A stretch of 64,000 nt of DNA from Gammaproteobacteria bacterium LSUCC0057. Its GTDB lineage: Bacteria; Pseudomonadota; Gammaproteobacteria; Pseudomonadales; Porticoccaceae. The notes beneath the pieces were generated by a model. It was not told the DNA's origin, made no database searches, and saw only the letters and a list, made by a program, of their open reading frames with translations. Location of the stretch: positions 1-64,000 of the forward strand of contig SPIA01000001.1 in NCBI GenBank assembly GCA_004535795.1, in the 5' to 3' direction. Made by a program: the position numbers and the translations under genes. This document shows, piece by piece, positions 62,425-64,000 of this stretch. Numbering within the stretch: the stretch's first letter is position 1; each line of letters opens with the position of its first letter.

Positions 62425-63132
62425 ATGACATCACCCGACAGCCGTTTAGACCCGATAGTTGCCAGCCGCGATGAGATCGGTATCGCCCCAGCGCGACACA
62501 AACGGCCGCTGCCAGCGAGTGCTGGCAATGGTGGTGGTAGTCGGGTGATCGTGGCGCTGCTGGCCCTGGCGGTGGTCGCTCTGGTGGCTGTCGCCGCCTG
62601 GCAGTTCACCACCTATCAGCAGCTGTTGGCACGCTTTGAGCAGGTTGAAAATAAGCTCAGCAGCACCGATGAATCACTGTCACAAAATGGCGCAGCACTG
62701 CAGATTAAACTGCAAGAGCAGGCAGAAACGCTGCAGACCCACTGGAGTGAAATCCGCAAACTCTGGGGGGTCAGCAACGACCGCAACAAAGATAACATTG
62801 CCGCCAACCGCAAAGATATCGACTTTTTGGCCGCCAAACGGCTCGAGTTAGACAAGCAGGCCGCTGCACTGGGCAAGCAGCTCAAAGAGCTGCAGGGCAG
62901 CCTGGCGCAGAGCGGTGTCAACAGTCTGGCGGTGGCTGCCGATCTGGAGCGTCTCAATGCCGCACAGGAAAAATTGGCCGCCGCCATCGATGGTCTACAG
63001 GGTAAATTTAGCGCTGTCGATGAGCAGTTTAACAACCACGGCGAAGCGATTAGTGCCTTTGACAGCTACCGCCGCCAGACCAACCAGCGGTTGCTGCAGC
63101 TCGAATCCAGCCGCGCTGCCAGCACCCCCTAG
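62425..63132 (+). CDS. Membrane-anchored coiled-coil protein, unknown function
   Basis: A 235-residue protein with a cytosolic N-terminal tail of about 35 residues, one membrane helix (VIVALLALAVVALVAVAAWQF) and a long periplasmic coiled coil (about 65-220) rich in Gln, Leu and Ala (for example QVENKLSSTDESLSQNG and AADLERLNAAQEKLAAA). I do not recognise a family. The start is the ATG of MTSPDSRLDP with AAGGA upstream. It precedes the fumarase by 81 bases and may share its transcript. Confidence 0.7.
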   Translation: MTSPDSRLDPIVASRDEIGIAPARHKRPLPASAGNGGGSRVIVALLALAVVALVAVAAWQFTTYQQLLARFEQVENKLSSTDESLSQNGAALQIKLQEQAETLQTHWSEIRKLWGVSNDRNKDNIAANRKDIDFLAAKRLELDKQAAALGKQLKELQGSLAQSGVNSLAVAADLERLNAAQEKLAAAIDGLQGKFSAVDEQFNNHGEAISAFDSYRRQTNQRLLQLESSRAASTP

Positions 63133-63213
63133 CCGGTCCCTTCAAGCGAGCCTCTGCCCCCGCGGGCGACACGGCGCCAGCACTCTTTAACCCACAGTTA
63201 AACCGGAGATATT

Positions 63214-64000
63214 ATGACAATTATTCGCCAAGACGACCTTATTCAAAGTGTCGCCGATGCGCTGCAGTACATCTCTTACTACCACCCGGTCGATTTCATC
63301 AAGGCGGTCAGCGAAGCTTATCAGCGCGAAGAGTCGAAAGCGGCGAAAGATGCGCTGGCGCAGATTTTGGTCAATTCGCGGATGTCGGCCACCGGCCACC
63401 GGCCGCTCTGTCAGGATACCGGTATTGTCACCGTATTTGTCCGCGTTGGTATGCAGGTGCAGTGGCAGAGCGAGCTGTCGGTGACCGATATGATCAACGA
63501 AGGGGTGCGCCGCGCCTATATGTTGCCGGAGAATATCCTGCGCGCCTCGGTGCTGGAAGATCCCGACGGCGCCCGTCGCAATACCAAAGACAATACCCCG
63601 GCAGTGATCCACTATGAGATTGTGGCGGGCGATAAAGTCGATATCTATGTCGCCGCCAAAGGGGGTGGCTCTGAGGCCAAATCGAAGTTTGCCATGCTCA
63701 ATCCGAGCGATTCGGTGGTGGAGTGGGTGCTGCAGATGCTGCCGACCATGGGTGCCGGCTGGTGTCCGCCGGGCATTTTAGGGGTAGGCATTGGCGGCAC
63801 CGCCGAAAAGGCCATGCTGTGCGCCAAAGAGGCCCTGCTTGAGCATATCGATATCCACGAGCTGCAGGCTCGCGGCGCCAGTAATCGCAGCGAGGAGCTG
63901 CGCTTAGAGCTGTTCGACAAGGTCAACGCGCTGGGTATTGGCGCCCAGGGGCTGGGCGGGTTGACCACCGTGCTCGACGTCAAAGTCAAAGACTACCCGA
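63214..64000 (+). CDS. fumA: Class I fumarate hydratase, 3' end beyond window
   Basis: The first 262 residues of an iron-sulfur fumarase, interconverting fumarate and malate in the TCA cycle. Seen are CQDTGIVTVFV (first cluster Cys), ENILRASVLEDPDGARRNTKDNTPAVIHYEIV, AKGGGSEAKSKFAML and GWCPPGILGVGIGGTAEKAML (further Cys). All belong to the N-terminal domain shared by FumA/FumB. CGGAG lies before the ATG. The C-terminal domain is off the window. Confidence 0.94.
   Translation, partial: MTIIRQDDLIQSVADALQYISYYHPVDFIKAVSEAYQREESKAAKDALAQILVNSRMSATGHRPLCQDTGIVTVFVRVGMQVQWQSELSVTDMINEGVRRAYMLPENILRASVLEDPDGARRNTKDNTPAVIHYEIVAGDKVDIYVAAKGGGSEAKSKFAMLNPSDSVVEWVLQMLPTMGAGWCPPGILGVGIGGTAEKAMLCAKEALLEHIDIHELQARGASNRSEELRLELFDKVNALGIGAQGLGGLTTVLDVKVKDYP

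Overview
The window is a contiguous stretch of a gammaproteobacterial chromosome, fairly GC-rich by eye. The gene orders match those known from Pseudomonas and related marine groups: recN/grpE-dnaK-dnaJ-dapB-carA-carB-greA, corB-ypjD/ffh-rpsP-rimM-trmD-rplS, a full mraZ-to-lpxC division and cell-wall (dcw) cluster, secA-argJ-mutT/yacG-coaE-pilD-pilC-pilB/pilA/nadC-ampD, and fxsA-groES-groEL. MurE carries the DNPR motif of meso-diaminopimelate ligases and an outer-membrane porin is present, so the cell is Gram-negative with mDAP peptidoglycan. The genus cannot be fixed from the sequence alone. I see no insertion sequence, prophage, CRISPR array or tRNA.

Layout. 1-263: 3' part of a 5S rRNA gene with its terminator. 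264-2633 (-): recN then a YfcG-like glutathione transferase. 2832-7516 (+): grpE, dnaK, dnaJ, dapB, with sigma-32-like promoters before grpE and dnaK. 7551-12700 (+): a carA leader that looks like a translation-coupled attenuator, carA, carB and greA. 12769-14892 (-): argD-argF. 15017-17611 (-): a three-gene operon (porin, covalently flavinylated FMN-binding protein, PepSY membrane protein) behind a near-perfect Fur box. 17862-20493: CGFS glutaredoxin, peroxiredoxin, two Nudix hydrolases and a DUF1289 protein. 20495-22636 (-): corB and ypjD. 22772-26372 (+): ffh and the rpsP-rimM-trmD-rplS operon. 26659-44574 (+): the dcw cluster with MraZ operator repeats. 44571-50063 (+): M23 peptidase, secA, argJ, mutT. 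50066-54757 (-): yacG, coaE, pilD, pilC, pilB, with pilA divergent at 55004. 55551-59181: nadC, ampD, ampG, an alkyltransferase-like protein and fxsA. 59360-61361: groES-groEL with a third sigma-32-like promoter. 61603-64000: a PuuD-like membrane protein, a coiled-coil membrane protein, and the start of a class I fumarase that runs off the window.

How the genes work together. Most of the window is housekeeping: protein folding under heat-shock control, carbamoyl phosphate and arginine synthesis (carAB, argD, argF, argJ), translation, peptidoglycan precursor synthesis and septation, cell-wall recycling (ampD, ampG), Sec export and type IV pilus assembly. The accessory part most worth attention is 15017-17707. 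A Fur site with 10-bp perfect arms plus a second weaker Fur-like site controls a porin, a periplasmic protein with a DGITGAT flavinylation motif, and a PepSY-type membrane protein. I read this as an iron-starvation-induced extracytoplasmic electron-transfer module, possibly a ferric reductase. The second notable signal is the carA leader, where a 16-codon reading frame ends inside the 5' arm of an intrinsic terminator.
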